From Paraspadella gotoi (lineage: Eukaryota > Chaetognatha), in the NCBI GenBank assembly GCA_051294375.1, contig CM119265.1, positions 17,201,172 through 17,265,171 on the forward strand: a DNA stretch of 64,000 nucleotides, written 5' to 3'. How positions within the stretch are numbered: position 1 is the first letter of the stretch; the number at the start of each line of letters is the position of its first letter. The position numbers and the translations under genes are program-made. The notes beneath the pieces are model-generated. The model had not been told where the DNA came from. It searched no databases and saw only the letters and a list, made by a program, of their open reading frames with translations. Shown piece by piece: positions 24,195 to 37,034 of the stretch.

Positions 24195-27100
24195 TCAGCT
24201 TTTTTTCGAACGTTTCTTTTTGTCGTTTTTGGATTCCCCGGATTTTTTGGATTCCAACTCCTTCTCCCTCGCCTCCTTTTCCTTCTGCCTCTTTTTCACC
24301 TGAAAATACAATTTTAAGACTTAAAAGGATTTAATAATTAAAATACGCCCGTGAACAATTAAAAAGGTTGACAGTTAAGGGGACCCAGTGATAAAAATGA
24401 TATCATAAGCTTAAGGGTCTATCATCAAAGGAATTTGAATGGTGATAGTCATTAATTTTTCTTTGCACGGGAAAGTAGCTAAAAAATTCCTATCTCTTAT
24501 TGTAACGGAAACAAAAATTTAATAATTAAGAAAAAAAAATTTAGTTGATCCCACCTAAATATGTATATGATCTATTATTTCATTTTTGTATTCGAAAATA
24601 TTTTTTACTAAATTCCAAATTTTTAATTTTTATTGTACAAAGCTACAATTTTAGGTTTAAGCCTCATTGAACAAAGGCTTTATAAGACTAATATTTTTTT
24701 ATTTTTATATTCACTTCAAAGCAGAAAAATCAAACCTAAATTCTATTCTTACAGAAACAAAACTGTAATAACTATTAATTAATATTCATATTCATCCCTT
24801 AAATGTATTATTAAATTATATTTATTCCTAATTATAATAATTAAAAATTTAGCAAAAGTACAGAACCTTTCTCTTCTATTTATATTTATATTATTTCTAA
24901 GGGTTTTATTTTTATCCAATTAACAGAATCCTTTAAAAAAAAGTTTAAATAAAATCAGTCGATACCTTAAATTTTGATTCATTCCGAATTTTTTTTTGTT
25001 ATAAATTTTTGTAATAAAAGCTGAAAATCTTTTTAAAATTAGATCTTACCCTTTTTTAGAAAAAAAATTTTAAATTTGAAAAAGATTTTCTTCTTACCGA
25101 TTTTTTAAAGAAAATTAAGCTAGCTGATTATATCGAATTTTTAAACTACTTTCCCAAATGATTATAGAAAAAAGAATCATATAATCAGAAATAGCTTAAG
25201 TTAAAGGGTCAAACGTTATGCTTTCAGCTTTCTAGCCCCCCTGGTCACTTGGTCCCCTTAAGAAGCATTTTCTTGACACTTGCCTTCCATGGAAAAAAAA
25301 AGACAAAGAAAAAGAAAAGAAAAAGAGTAAAACTAAGAGAGAAAGAGGGAGAACCACCCCAATAGCTCTGTTGCGCTAAGTGGGCTGAAGACATCTATCC
25401 GTTATCTTCTGTGCCCCCTCAGCAGCAATGGAACGGTTCCTGGGCAAAGAATTAGACTTGAGGGTTTTCCAGGCCCCCAAGTCTGTTTATTAGAGTGATG
25501 TGAAAATGATGTTTATGCTGAAAATGCTGTTTATGGCCGTCCTCACGCTTCCCGCAGAATAGGCACCATTGGGTCTCGATCCCGGTCATGAGCTGATGTT
25601 ATTACTCATTGAGCCACCGGGTCACGACTGAAGGTGACATGCTTATAGGCGGTGTTAACAACTGAACATATTGCAATGCCCGACTACAGTTCTATCATTT
25701 CTCATTTAGCCTTTATTGACTTCCGCCAACTTCGCTTGGCTTTCTACGTTCAAATATATTGAAATTCAAATTTTAAGACATCACGCCAATCCTCACCAGG
25801 TACCTTATGATTCATACGCCCTTATGGTTACCTGCTTCCTGTGCTCCCTTTCCATGTCTTTCTCGTCGACGTTGAGTTTCAGGGATTCGGCGATAAGATA
25901 TTCCTCGGCGAGGGCCTCTGCGGGGATGTTCTTGAGAGCCTCCACAGTCTCGTAGAGCCCTGGGCATTCGGCACATTGGGCCGAAGTTCCCAGAACAGAC
26001 TTGAAGAGAACGAGAGCGACGCGAAACAAAACTTTGATGCCTTCGCAGAAAAACATGTCCCAGACCTTCGGTAGATAATTGTAAATAATAATAAGTAAAT
26101 AAAAACAACAGGTTTAAACGTACTATATTACGAAGTTTCCTTTTGTTTCTAATATTTTGATAAAATCGTAATCATATTAAATTAATATATAGTCAACTTT
26201 TCAGTAAGTACAAGAACTTCAAACTGGACTGATATATTAAAAGAATTACGAGTTTAATCAAATCTTTTCGAATCGAACTAGATTGAATCTTACTCTGAGT
26301 ACTGAAGGCCAAGGTAGAGTCCTGCTGAAGACACACATAAACCACTCCATCATGATAAGGATGGGGTCGACCCTCTGCTTCTTCAAATGTTTGTAAGTCA
26401 CGTTGGAGGATTTTTTCAATAAGCCGAACAAGACTTCTCCATCAATTTGAACTTGCTCCAGGCCGGCGCTGTAGTAACCGGGCATGTAACTGCGAAAAAT
26501 GATAAATATTTAACGAAAAAGAGGCACTACAAAAAAAAAACAAAAAAAACGAAACAGCAAATACATTTTCAAGGCGCTCACCGGTCGCAAATGGAAGTGA
26601 GACTCCAGAAGGCTTGCTCCTCGGGCATATGCATGAGCAAGACGGAGGCGAGCGGTGCCATGGCTTGGCAGTAACCGTCGACGGGGTTGTGGGTGGCATA
26701 GGCGATGAGGACGTTGAAGAGGTTTTTCTGTCCCCAACCGCCGGCAGTCGCGAACATCTCGTGACAAGGAAATTGGCGGTGTAGGTCCTTCGTTATGTCG
26801 TCCACCCAGCGGGGGTCGTGCTCCTTCATTTTTTAAAGAAATTCAGTTGCTATTTCAAAGATCTAACCGAGAAAATACCCACACCCTCCTCTTGAATTTA
26901 TTGGCAAGTCAGTCAATTTTCAAATATACGTATATGACAATTTTTTTCTTTAGTATTCATATACTTTTCGAGATAAAAATAGCATGTACCATTTTAAAAA
27001 AAAAGACGCTCTTCTATTTTTTATGCCCTTGAATTCCTTTTTTAACGACTCCTCAGTCCTCACCATTTGTAAGAGCCTCTCATATCTGCCCTCGTGATGT

Positions 27101-29106
27101 TCCATCATGTATTTACTGCCACACAAATAGGACCAAGACAGGGCTCGTAACGAAGGTGGAATTCCCTTTCGACATCGGTCTGAAATAGGATTGAAATCCA
27201 TTTTATTCTCGCCTAGCAAAAAAGGAATAGAAACTAATATTTTTCACCCTTAATCTTGTGAAATCGTTTAGACATCCATCGTTCCCAATTGTCGATCATG
27301 TCCAGCCACTTCCGTTCTCGCCGGCGCATGCGCTCCACAGAAATCTAAATCGTTCAATTTATGAAAGAAAAAAATATCTAGAAATAGGTTAAACAAAAAT
27401 TATACATTTATTCAATAAAAAAGCTACCTTGCCCCTGACTTTGGATAGGTTTTAATGTTAAGGCCTCCGTCCCTCTTACAAAATAATACCATACTACATT
27501 CACGGTCTAACATACATGGTGACAATTTTACAAGCGCCGGTAGAAAAACGCTGTCATTTGCAAACCCATGAAGATTTTTTCAATGTTAAATATGAATTTA
27601 AAAGTAAAACCCAAACTATTTATATATGCAATTTTATCAGAATCGACTTTATTATTCCTCAGCAATGATAGCAGGAAGATGGATTGAAAATCGTCTCTAA
27701 TTTTTAAACTCACTTTTTTTAGATTTAATTTTTTTCTCTTACTTTCAGTAAGTTTTCTGAAGAAATTTGAAATAAAATAATATTAATATTATTATTTTCT
27801 GAAAGCCTTTTCAAATCTAAAGAGAATGAGTACTTACAAATACTGTAGTATAAGATTTAACTGGCCCAGCTTTAATTTAATTAGGATACTCAAAAACGAG
27901 ACAACTTTTTAAAAATCAATAGCTGGAGAGTAAATTTATGATTTTTATTAAATTGTGATTGGCTATTCTTAATCTTTGTTCAGGCTCTTTCATGATGCTT
28001 ATATAAAGAATAATATTTCATGTTATAATAATTTAAACAGGTCATATATTTTGGAAAAGATTTAAATATGTCCTTAAATAGATTCACTTTTGACGCACTT
28101 CATTTACTAAACCTAAAGGCTGAAAGCAGCTTACTTTTGACGTTAGAGCTTTTCGTACTAATATCAATTGCTCTCCTCATAATTTTTAAGCGGCTTCTGA
28201 GGATAAGTTTTAAAAAATTCGATTTTAACAAACAGTTTGAGTTGGAAAATAAAACCCTATTTGAAAAGACAACTTTCTCCACTAATTGTCAAGGCATATC
28301 TTAACTGATCAATATAAAATTCAGTATTTTCTACTCAACTAATTTTTAAAATCAATGAAATAACCACTGGTTTGCAAATGACAGCGTATTTCTACCGGGG
28401 CTTGTAAAATTGTCATCATATACGTAAACACTAAACAATAGCAATCACCCTATTCACCAAATAAAGGACGTACTTTATTAGGTAGACTAGTGTTGCCGGA
28501 GTATTGCTCGCTGCCAACGAAGAACCCGAATCTATCTGTTTGCACGAGTGTTACGCCTTCAGTTGCCGCCGCTGCCGCCTCCGCCGACTTGACGCCACCC
28601 CCATCCTCTTCTTCTTCCTCCTCCGACTCGGACTCGGAGTCGTGACGGCCAGCGTCCGACGAGCTCGTCCGAGGCCGCGCGAAGGCCACTCCCAGCGGCG
28701 TCCCGTTTCCCGGTAGTGGCGTCGAGCCGCCGCTCGGCGTCGCCGACTGAAATGACGAAGAGGAAGACGACGGTGTTTCCGGCCGTAGGCGATTGGAGGA
28801 GCCCGGCAGCTCTGGTGATTCAGGCTTTCCAGGAACGTCCGAAAGGTCAGCAACGGCCCCGAGAGGCGTCGGGATCTCGGCGACGACCTCGTCGATGTAG
28901 GTGGGCAGTCCCGGTTCAGGTAGTCTACCGTTGTTCGTCGGAGGGGCGTGGCCGGGCCGCCGGCCGATTGACGCGTGAGAACGCGAAGCATGAACACGTG
29001 GCGATCGCAAAGAGGGGTGCGTTTCGCTGCGCGGAGACTGAATCGTCTTCTGCGGAGATGATTTCCCACGGGGCTGAGATTTCGTTGGTGTCGTCGTCAT
29101 TGTCAT
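24195..29106 (-). CDS. TBC1D10: TBC1D10 (EPI64) family Rab GTPase-activating protein
   Basis: Minus-strand exons in order: 29106-28474, 27344-27248, 27179-27064, 26823-26582, 26489-26294, 26065-25832 and 24299-24195 (540 residues, all phases agree). The N-terminal 200 residues are low-complexity, rich in Ser, Pro and acidic residues, and end in the family motif [10 protein letters not shown] helical [15 protein letters not shown] segment follows, then the TBC domain from [10 protein letters not shown]. The catalytic fingers are visible: arginine in [10 protein letters not shown] and glutamine in [31 protein letters not shown] and VWDMFFCEG follow as in vertebrate TBC1D10A/B. The lysine-rich tail ends KKKRSKKS. 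It should stimulate GTP hydrolysis by Rab proteins in membrane traffic; the target Rab cannot be told. The weakest boundary is the acceptor at 26823. A 3' splice site upstream of the ATG suggests a 5' UTR intron. Confidence 0.9.
25366..25640 (-). mobile_element. tRNA-derived SINE, copy 1
   Basis: On the minus strand, an A-box-like ggtggctcaatgagt (about 25603-25617) is followed by a B-box-like gggatcgagaccc (25571-25583), the internal RNA polymerase III promoter layout of tRNA genes. The body ('agcagcaatggaacggttcctggg', 'gacttgagggttttccaggc') recurs at 56500-56760. It is inserted in the last intron of TBC1D10. Confidence 0.65.
27411..27500. repeat. Dispersed repeat X, partial copy in TBC1D10 intron
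   Basis: Shares 'cttgcccctgactttgga(c/t)agg' and 'aaggcctcc..c.ctcttaca' with copies at 39085-39215, 39860-39945, 46450-46840 and 57028-57130. Confidence 0.7.
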
Positions 29107-30590
29107 GATATACTCAATTTCGTCGCCGCCGTCAAGTTGCAAATGTGACGGAAGACCTGGGAGGTCAGGTCATAGACTTTCATGTTTTACATTTGAATAT
29201 CACAGGTCAAAATATAAGATTTTTTACGTGCATAAAACACTTACCATTCGTCTCGTTCATATTGCGTTGGTAATGTTTTTTTCAATGTAGTTTTTACAAT
29301 TTTCCGAACATTATACTTCAGGTCTTTTTCGATGAGATTAAATAATCTTTAGTGCGAGTAAAAAGGAGGATTGGCTTGTCATTTTTTTCGCGAATGATGA
29401 AGGCGCACGCAGACGTTTTTAAAACTTTATAATGACAAGAAAAGACTGGTGAAAAATATTGTGAACCAAAAATTGACAATCAAGATTTAACTGTAGCTCT
29501 TCTCTGGGCGAGGAGACCGAAAAAGGGCACCGATCCGAAGCTAACTTTTTATTCTAAACACAAAACGAAGCTCTTATTCTTTCCTTTAAAGAAAATTCTG
29601 AAACGAAAAGTTCAGACAAGCTCGCAGCGAGCTGCTTCCTTGGAGGGATTTCTATATCTTTGGATGAGGACAATGAGAATAAGAAATTCATTGCAAGCGT
29701 TTAATTCAAACTTTTAGTGACAATTTGAGGAATACATTAATGTTGAATCTTGAATAGAGTGATGGGAATACCACGATGTTGACTAGACGTAGTATAGAAT
29801 AAATTGTTAAACACCGACAGATAAACTTCTTACCGTTGAGTTTTAACGCTTTATTAAGTTTTTGAAATATGTTTCAAAAAAACTCAGCTTTTCTACAGAA
29901 ATCTTACATCTTCTAAATTTAATCCGTGTCTTTCAACATCAAGAAAGCTTCCGCGAGTTAGGGCGGTGCCCAAATCTCGAGTTAATTAAATCCCAACCTT
30001 TTAAATTCGAAGCAAAAAATAAAAAGATTAGTTTTAATATAAAAACCCTAGAGAGAAATTCATTCCTAAGTAACAAACTTGGGGGGGAAGTGAACAGTGG
30101 AAAACAGCTCTGTTGCTGTTGTTAATATGTCATGTTGAAATCGCGAGACTGCAAGAAAAACAGAAACTAAGCCAGTGAACTATCTGATAATGATTGGTTG
30201 CCGAAAAGTAGATATATGTTTTTTTAATTTTTGACCTACTTAATATAAGAATTTTTAAAAAAGTGTTCTATTTCTTATTATCAACTTTTTATGATGAATC
30301 CAAATTTGCAAAAAATCTGTTAAAAAACCTTTTTGAAATTTTAACATTTATAGGGTTAGTACTAAATAATTGTTATATTTAAATATAGCCTAATGCACAA
30401 ATTGCAAAAATTATAATAATTTTTTTTATACATTAATGTTCATTAATACAGCGTTGTTCATTCCTCACTTTTAGAATTTTAATTTCAGTTAAATTTAAAC
30501 TTGAAAATATTAGATGTTTTATTTAAAAAAGAAAATGATAATAGCTTAAAATAAAATAAAATTTAAAAAAATATAAGTTTGAGTTTGTAT

Positions 30591-31150
30591 TGAAGAGACC
30601 GTAATTATTATTATGTGTTAGTTGACTTTCCAGAACCGTTCAATATAAGGCATCCTGAGCTTCGGATCAGGCTTGTAAACACCATGTTACAAGGCGGGTT
30701 AAGCGCGCTCCAAACCTCCGTCAACCTCTACCGGCCTAAGACTGCCCACCTGGTTGTAAGGGAGCTGGGTATGAGGGAAGTGGACTTTGCGCTCCGGCAC
30801 GGCAATGGCCACGTGAGAAATCGCGGTGGTGGATTTTTTTTATTTTAGTCACCATAACATCCCCCCCTTCCCGTAGGGAAGAGAGAGAAGAGAAGAAGAA
30901 GGGAAGAAGTCTGTTGCGTCTCTTCAGTGAATTGTTGGTCGGGAAAGTTCGGCACCACGAAGTGAAGGCATGTGCCGCCTGAGATTGTCGTGTGGGTGGG
31001 CGGGACAGCAGGGAGGAAGACGAGCATGTCACCCCCAGGGGTGGTTTAGGCATGTCGCCTGGATGGAAAGCCTAGTTGTTGATTTTGCGTGTTTTGTGTT
31101 CGGAACGTCGGGTCACCAGTGAAGAGAGAGAGACCGTATTGTCTCGGGAA
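30591..31150 (-). mobile_element. Degenerate miniature LTR retrotransposon (TRIM-like), copy 3
   Basis: The stretch 30591-30855 is a diverged version of the LTR-like repeat found twice at 37040-37688, starting tgaagagaccgtaatt and ending ttagtcaccat. It is followed by the matching internal segment ('catccccccc', 'gtctgttgcgtctcttcagtgaattgttg', 'aggcatgtcgcctg') and then a truncated second repeat from 31120 (tgaagagagag). No protein is encoded. Confidence 0.65.
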
Positions 31151-31859
31151 TAGTAAATTTTTTCTTTTTTTTTTTAAAAAAATTTTTAAACTTTTAATAA
31201 AAAAGTCAAATTCTTCATAAAAAGTTGAATAAAAAATATAAAACATGTTATCAAAAATTCTGTCGTCTTCAACGTTTAAAACGGGAAAAAAGATAAAAAT
31301 TATAACTTTTTTATTCTCTGTAGTAAGAACTTATATGTTATAATGTTTTAATCATTTTTTTATCATCCAAACATTAAAAATATCTTATAACTATATTTAA
31401 TTTTTTTAAAAAATTTTTTACGGCGAATCCAAATCTGTTTTTAAAGTAAACAAAATTTTTAAATTTAACGATTTTATAAAAATATTTTTACATAAATAAT
31501 TGAATTTACTTTACTGTTATGCTTAAAAAATTTTTAAAAAGATTTAAAATTTATTAATTACATATCCATAAGCAATAAAAAATAATGGTCAATCACTCAA
31601 TCTTTTCATCACTCCACCCTACTGTTTATATCAAACTAAAATAACTTTTAATTTATATTTATATTTAAAACATTTTATCATGCTACTACATATATTTTTG
31701 CTATGGGGTAAAAATACTTTATTGGTAATCAAATAAAATTCAGTCTTTCCTTTTTCCAAATCCGAAAAAAAACAAAAAAAAATCATATACCTTCGTTAAA
31801 ATTTTTAACTCCAAAAACTGTTATACTTTTTAACTAGATTTTAACCAAATCTTATCTTA

Positions 31860-32510
31860 CGGTGGACTAAAATCCACCAACCGTTCATCAGCGGCCATCG
31901 GTGCCGGAGGCAAGTCATTCGCCTCCCAACCCAAAGGTCCGGGTTCTTGCCCGGTGGTCGTCTGGCAGTTAAGAGACGGGGCGCTTAACCCGCCTGTAAC
32001 ATGCGTGCTTACAGCCTGATCTGAAGCTCAGGGACTGCTTTATTGAATGTTCTGTCATTAACACATATCAATTAATTACTGTCTCTTCATTGGTGAGGCC
32101 GACTCCGAACACAACCAGCAACAACACTTTCAGGCGACATGCCCTCTAACTAGCGATGCACTTTCCGCCATCAACACATCAGGCACATGCCTCAAACTTG
32201 GTGACGCAACTTTCCCCAACAACAACAACACTTGAAGAGACACAACAGGACTTCCCCTCATGGAGGGGGGATGTATGGTGGACTAAAAATCCACCAACCG
32301 TTCATCAGCGGCCATTGTGCCGGAGGCAAGTCATTCGCTCCCAACCCAAAGGTTCGGGCGTTCTAGCCCGGTGTGTCGTCTGGCATGTTAAGAGGGACGG
32401 GCGCTTAAACCCGCCTGTACATGGTGTTACAGCCTGATCCGAAGCTCAGGGACTGCTTTTATATTGAACGTTCATGTCACTTAACAATATCGAATATTAC
32501 TGTCTCTTCA
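31860..32510 (+). mobile_element. Miniature LTR retrotransposon (TRIM-like), copy 2
   Basis: Two direct repeats, 31860-32089 and 32276-32510, begin (t)ggtggactaaaa and end ctgtctcttca. They flank a 186-base non-coding core. Directly after the first repeat is 'ttggtgaggcc', placed like a tRNA primer-binding site. Directly before the second is the purine run 'tggaggggggatg', placed like a polypurine tract. It is the same family as copy 1 but in the opposite orientation. The flanks show a weak 'atctt/atcta' duplication. Confidence 0.75.
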
Positions 32511-34634
32511 ATCTAAACATTTTTGGATAAAATTTATAAAAACTATTTCAGAAAGGTCTCATGATTAGGGCTTTAATTTGAAACCACACCCAACTTCCTA
32601 TCTCTTTTCTTTCAAAAGTTATACAAAAAAATAACCCTTTTTTACCATCGGAAAACTAAGGATTTGAACTACGCAATACAAATCTCAGTTAAATAAAAAT
32701 TTTTATCATCTGGAGACATCACTTTCAGTTGTAGCCATCGTCTTACTCATTTACACTATTTTACTGTATCATTCTAGCCGAATCATATTTTGCATTTTTT
32801 ATCCAGCATAATTGTCAGAAAATGATAGCTTGTAAATACAAATGGTCATACAAAATAAATTCAATGACCGCGGTCGGCGAAAGTAAAATTTTGCCTTTTT
32901 ATTTCGAGCAAATGAATTTTATTTTTCTTTGCGTCTTAAATAATCTCCCAGGAAGTGGTAAACACGAGTCAAAATACGTGAAACTTGTTTTAAAAAAATT
33001 CGGCCGATAATACTTGGTATCACCATCACCATGATTACGAAGTGAGCAAGTCAGAACGAAAGGGAGTATTCGAGATCCCATTTGGATTCCCCGAACAAGT
33101 GAACCTTGTTTCACATCAATGGCGGCCCTCAGCGATTTTTCCATCTGTGTGCTGCCACCTGTAAACCCAATCTGGCGAAATACGTTCAGGTTTAATTAAT
33201 AAAAATAGATATTTGATTTTCGACTGACGCTATATAATCTGATCTAAGGCATTACAATTTCAGTGATTTATTCAGCCTAAGGATAAACTTTGAAACATAT
33301 ATAGCGTACAGACCGAGATGATAGTCGAAAAATCAAACGCTGTTTTTATATCAGAAGGGTAGGATATTAAGGGTGATCATATAAGGCGGAACAAGGTAAA
33401 AACTAAGAGTTCCGTCATATAAATAACGTTAAAGCATCCCTGTGGGATAACGAAATTTTAAAAAAAATAAGATTTTATGTATAGTTAATTACATAGAAGC
33501 ATTTAAAGTTTATCGTATTACTATAAATCATGAAAATTTTATATTTCAAATTCAGAATTTTAAAAACGGATTCGGGTAAAGCTTGAAAAAATAAATAAAA
33601 AATATTATTACAAGAATTTCAAATTTTTATATTTTATTTGTTAAAATTAGCAAAAACTAAAAAAATTATGGTCTGAAGATGATGATGATTTTTAAAGGAT
33701 TTTTTCCCTTATTTGACCCACTTATCATCGAAATATTGAAAAACGCACTATACTTTGTGTAGACAACTTTTTATGGGCTATCTGAATCCGTTCTTAAAAA
33801 AAAAAAATTTTACATTTTTTTTCATTGCCTATGCATTTATAAATATTTAAATTCTTAAATGTTATACTGTGCTTCACTAGTTATAAAAGTGATGGCAAAT
33901 ATTGATTAAGTAAATGATGGACAAATGAATGTTATATGACAGAACTTCTAATGATAAAAAGGGATCAAATTTAACCCGCCTTAGTGGTCATCGAATATCA
34001 ATCACATTATTACTAATATTACTATACTATCACATTGGGTATTCGAATAACTGTTAGCTAGCAATGTTACTAAGCGAACTAGAACAAAATAATTAAGGAA
34101 AATACAAACTCGAGATACGATTACAATGAAATTATATTTTAAATGTGGTAAAAGTACTATTACTTACAGGTTCAGTTTGCCGAAACGAATAAAGAAAAAT
34201 TTAGAAACCAGAGTAGTACTTTTTCCTTCCCATACAATGTGAAACACGTAAAATAATTTGGCATGCAAGTACGAAAAAGATCAAACATCGTCCGTTTAGG
34301 AGGCAAAGATTCCATTCTAAATTCCCATATACATATTTCATTATTATTAATTCCAGTGCAGTTACAAAGCAAATCTAATTTCCCTAATGTGATTCAGTGA
34401 TAAGTATAATTAGTTTTTTCAAATCATTGCTTCTTCACGGATGAACGGTGAAAGTGGTTTTTTTAGTTTTTTTTTTTTTTGTTTTTTTTTGTTTGGTTTT
34501 TTATTTTGACATTAAGCTATATAAACATACTGCAAAAAAGTTCATGACGTGTCCAACTTTTGGTAAAAGAATAGCAGAGAAAGAGTTGATTATGACGAAA
34601 ACGTTATTTTTATCCAATGCATCAACGAGCAAAT

Positions 34635-34640
34635 TTTATT
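34635..34640 (-). terminator. Polyadenylation signal of antizyme
   Basis: AATAAA on the minus strand, 82 bases beyond the antizyme stop codon. Confidence 0.5.
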
Positions 34641-34721
34641 CCCAGCATTACCTTTCAAATTATAAGAACCCTTAGTCAAGTAAAAACCCACTGGCGGCAC
34701 CTGAAGAAAAACTGAGTCATC

Positions 34722-36375
34722 TTAAAAATCACAATCCTGAATCTCGTATCGCATGACGTCCCCTTCCAGTAAATGAGGCGACGTGTGAAAAAAACTGGGA
34801 AGCGTGGTCGGTGACAGAGGGTCACCGGCGCTGACGTTAATGAAACCGAGGAAAGAAAACATTCTTATCAAGGTCGAGGTGGCATTGGGTCCCCCTAAAC
34901 CAGAGCTTCCAGAACGCGCCGTTATCTTTGGCAAGCAAATGAAAACTGACTCGCAACCCAGTTGGTCCTCAGCGAACTCCAGCAACTGAATTAAGCTGCA
35001 AAGCAAGTTGAGAAAAAACTGTAGCAGAGGAGGTGTTGAACTGAAATATTGCTGCAATATTGTTGCTACAATTATTGTCAACGTTAACCGTAAAAAATGA
35101 ATATTGATTAAATCTTAAATTAAAACATTCCTGTACTCGCCTCTCTTTAGATCCAGACGCGCCTCCAGACGGAAATCGTGGCACGACGAGAGCCTTGTTG
35201 CACAACACGGCATCCCAGACAATCTCCAGCGAAGAAGTCAGCGGCACGGTGAACTTAACAGGGACGGCGAGATCGTTCGCCTTTCCCACTACTTCCCCGG
35301 CCGCCTCTTTCAAAGGCCCGTGAAACGTCGAGAAGCTAAATCCAGAATCGTCATCGCTAGAGCGAGGAGGGAGAGGTAAGAGGGAAATGACAAGCAAAAT
35401 GAATAAGAAGGATTAACGGAGCCGAGAATTAAATTGTAAACCTAGTCGGTCCGTCCTCGCTGTCGGAGTCATCCAAGTCCGATGAAGTCGCCGAAGAAGT
35501 CGAATCGACCGTGGAGGCCCCGTCGCTGGACATCCTGGTCCTTTCGACAGGATTAGACAACGAAGTGTTCCCATCTAAAAGACGTAAAATATATTTATAC
35601 ATACAGTACGTACTAAAGGCGCCCACCAGGTACAAAATTCCTAGTGTAAAACTTAACAATTTTACGACAATGCTTATGAGATTACCTTTTCCTGGATAAC
35701 CGACACCGTTTAAGCCAAAGCCACTTATCGGACCCACGTGTTGAGTCGTTTCATTAACTTGTCCAAGAACATAGCGTGATTTGAGCCCGGAAACACCCTT
35801 AAAGAATGAATTTATGGTTTTTATTTGCGCGGCGAGTACTCGCGGAGCAACTGTCACTTTTCGGTCGGTCTGTCGGTATATCTGTCCATTGGTCTATACC
35901 ACTTACGTTAAAAATGCATATACTTTGCTCATTTGTTAATACAGGAAAAGGCCTCAAATCTAAGTGACTGCTAGCTCCGACTTCAGGAAATCCTAAAACT
36001 TTAAAGAACAAAAGACAAGATTCTGATGCAATGCGTGTCATAAATACTCGTGAATTTTTTTTTTTTTAGAAGAAATAATATAACCTTAAAAAAAATAACT
36101 GTGGCGCAACACGTTTGAATAACCGTTCTTGTTTTTATCGTAATTCGTGAAAGTTACGTACCTCGGTGACATTGAAGGTGTCTACGCGATCATCATGATG
36201 TTTGACAATCACAGAGGGAAAAGAAGATTCCCCCACGCTGCTACCCTCTGCCAATAGTGACACGTCGTTTGCAGCATGGGGAGCATCAGGAACACCACAG
36301 AGGCCCCTCCCCCGGGTTAGAGGAGCAGAGGGAGGCCGGCATCACAGATGCGGAGACGATCTGGGATCCACTCAT
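34722..36375 (-). CDS. OAZ: Ornithine decarboxylase antizyme with +1 programmed frameshift
   Basis: Minus-strand exons: 36375-36162, 35797-35686, 35574-35442, 35356-35141 and 34995-34722. ORF1 (29 codons from its first ATG at 36375) ends SNPGEGPLWCS and TGA (36288-36286). A +1 shift continues as DAPH... to 34722, about 315 residues in all. In vertebrates ORF1 likewise ends in a WCS motif at a UCC-UGA-U shift site, and ORF2 starts DAPH. The C-terminal core is clear: SLIQLLEFAEDQL, VFICLPK, IRMFSFLGF. Antizyme binds ornithine decarboxylase, blocks it and targets it to the proteasome; polyamines stimulate the frameshift, closing a feedback loop. The protein is longer than the roughly 230 residues usual for vertebrates, owing to a Ser/Asp-rich middle. 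The last intron uses a GC donor (ag|gcgagt). An upstream ORF1 exon is possible, since an AG precedes the ATG. Confidence 0.93.
36281..36300 (-). promoter_or_regulatory. Antizyme +1 frameshift site
   Basis: On the minus strand the sequence reads ctg-tgg-tgt-tcc-tga-tgc-tc. TGG TGT TCC TGA T encodes W-C-S-stop, with a GAT available in the +1 frame. This matches the established metazoan antizyme shift site, where the ribosome slips at UCC before UGA. Whether a downstream pseudoknot stimulates the shift was not assessed. Confidence 0.9.
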
Positions 36376-37034
36376 GGAGGTCCTTAAACATGAAAAGGAA
36401 TTTCGAGATTAAAATTAGATTATCTTCTCGAAATGAGTTTAATGATTGATTTACCACTGATCTTGATACTACGTCAAAAAAAAAAAGGTTGCGACCGATA
36501 AAGTTCACTACTACGCAGTAGAATAAGGCCGTATTGTTTAGAATGTTATCAACCGAGAATTATAAGGGTCGGTTTCGAAACAAAAAAAAATAAACGCAGG
36601 GGATTCGATTTTTCGCCCTTCACAACAGAGATCGAGATCACGAACCCGATAAAAACAAACGTAAAAAAATATCCAGGATGAGGGAGAACGTTGATTGAGG
36701 AAGGCAATTTCATTGGTTACTGACGAATGGCGATTGGTTCCGAGAAGGAGATTCAAAATGTGATGATTAATGAGTTGAGAGGTAAATAATTATTAGCAAT
36801 TAGACATTTTAAGCTATGCCTATGAACAATTTTGAGAAAAAATACAAGACCGAACCGAAATACAACAAAGTTGAAAAATCGACTTTCTTCTCAGTCACTT
36901 ATACTTACCGATTATAGGAATTAGACTTATCAGTCTGTTGGTTCTTATTCCAACAACCCTCTCTAAAACTAACACGAAGGTTAGTAAAAGTTTTTATAAA
37001 TGCGGCCCAAGAACAAAACCAAAGTCAAATACTA

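Larger units (their letters stand above)
29107..34721. other. Intergenic region between TBC1D10 and antizyme
   Basis: This is AT-rich DNA between the 5' end of TBC1D10 and the 3' end of the antizyme gene, both on the minus strand. It contains two miniature LTR retrotransposons (30591-31150 and 31860-32510). The rest (29143-30590 and 32511-34634) shows AT-rich diverged repeat remnants and no coding exon that I can support. Confidence 0.5.

Noticed and set aside
32899-33144. 81-codon minus-strand frame between the TRIM copy and antizyme
   Set aside because: No family, no splice context and AT-rich codon use like the surrounding DNA.
35983-35985. A second TCC-TGA in the antizyme region on the minus strand, first taken for the frameshift site
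   Set aside because: It lies in the intron between 36162 and 35797. The frame before it is closed by an immediate stop, no acceptor joins it in phase, and the site at 36286 matches the family peptide on both sides.
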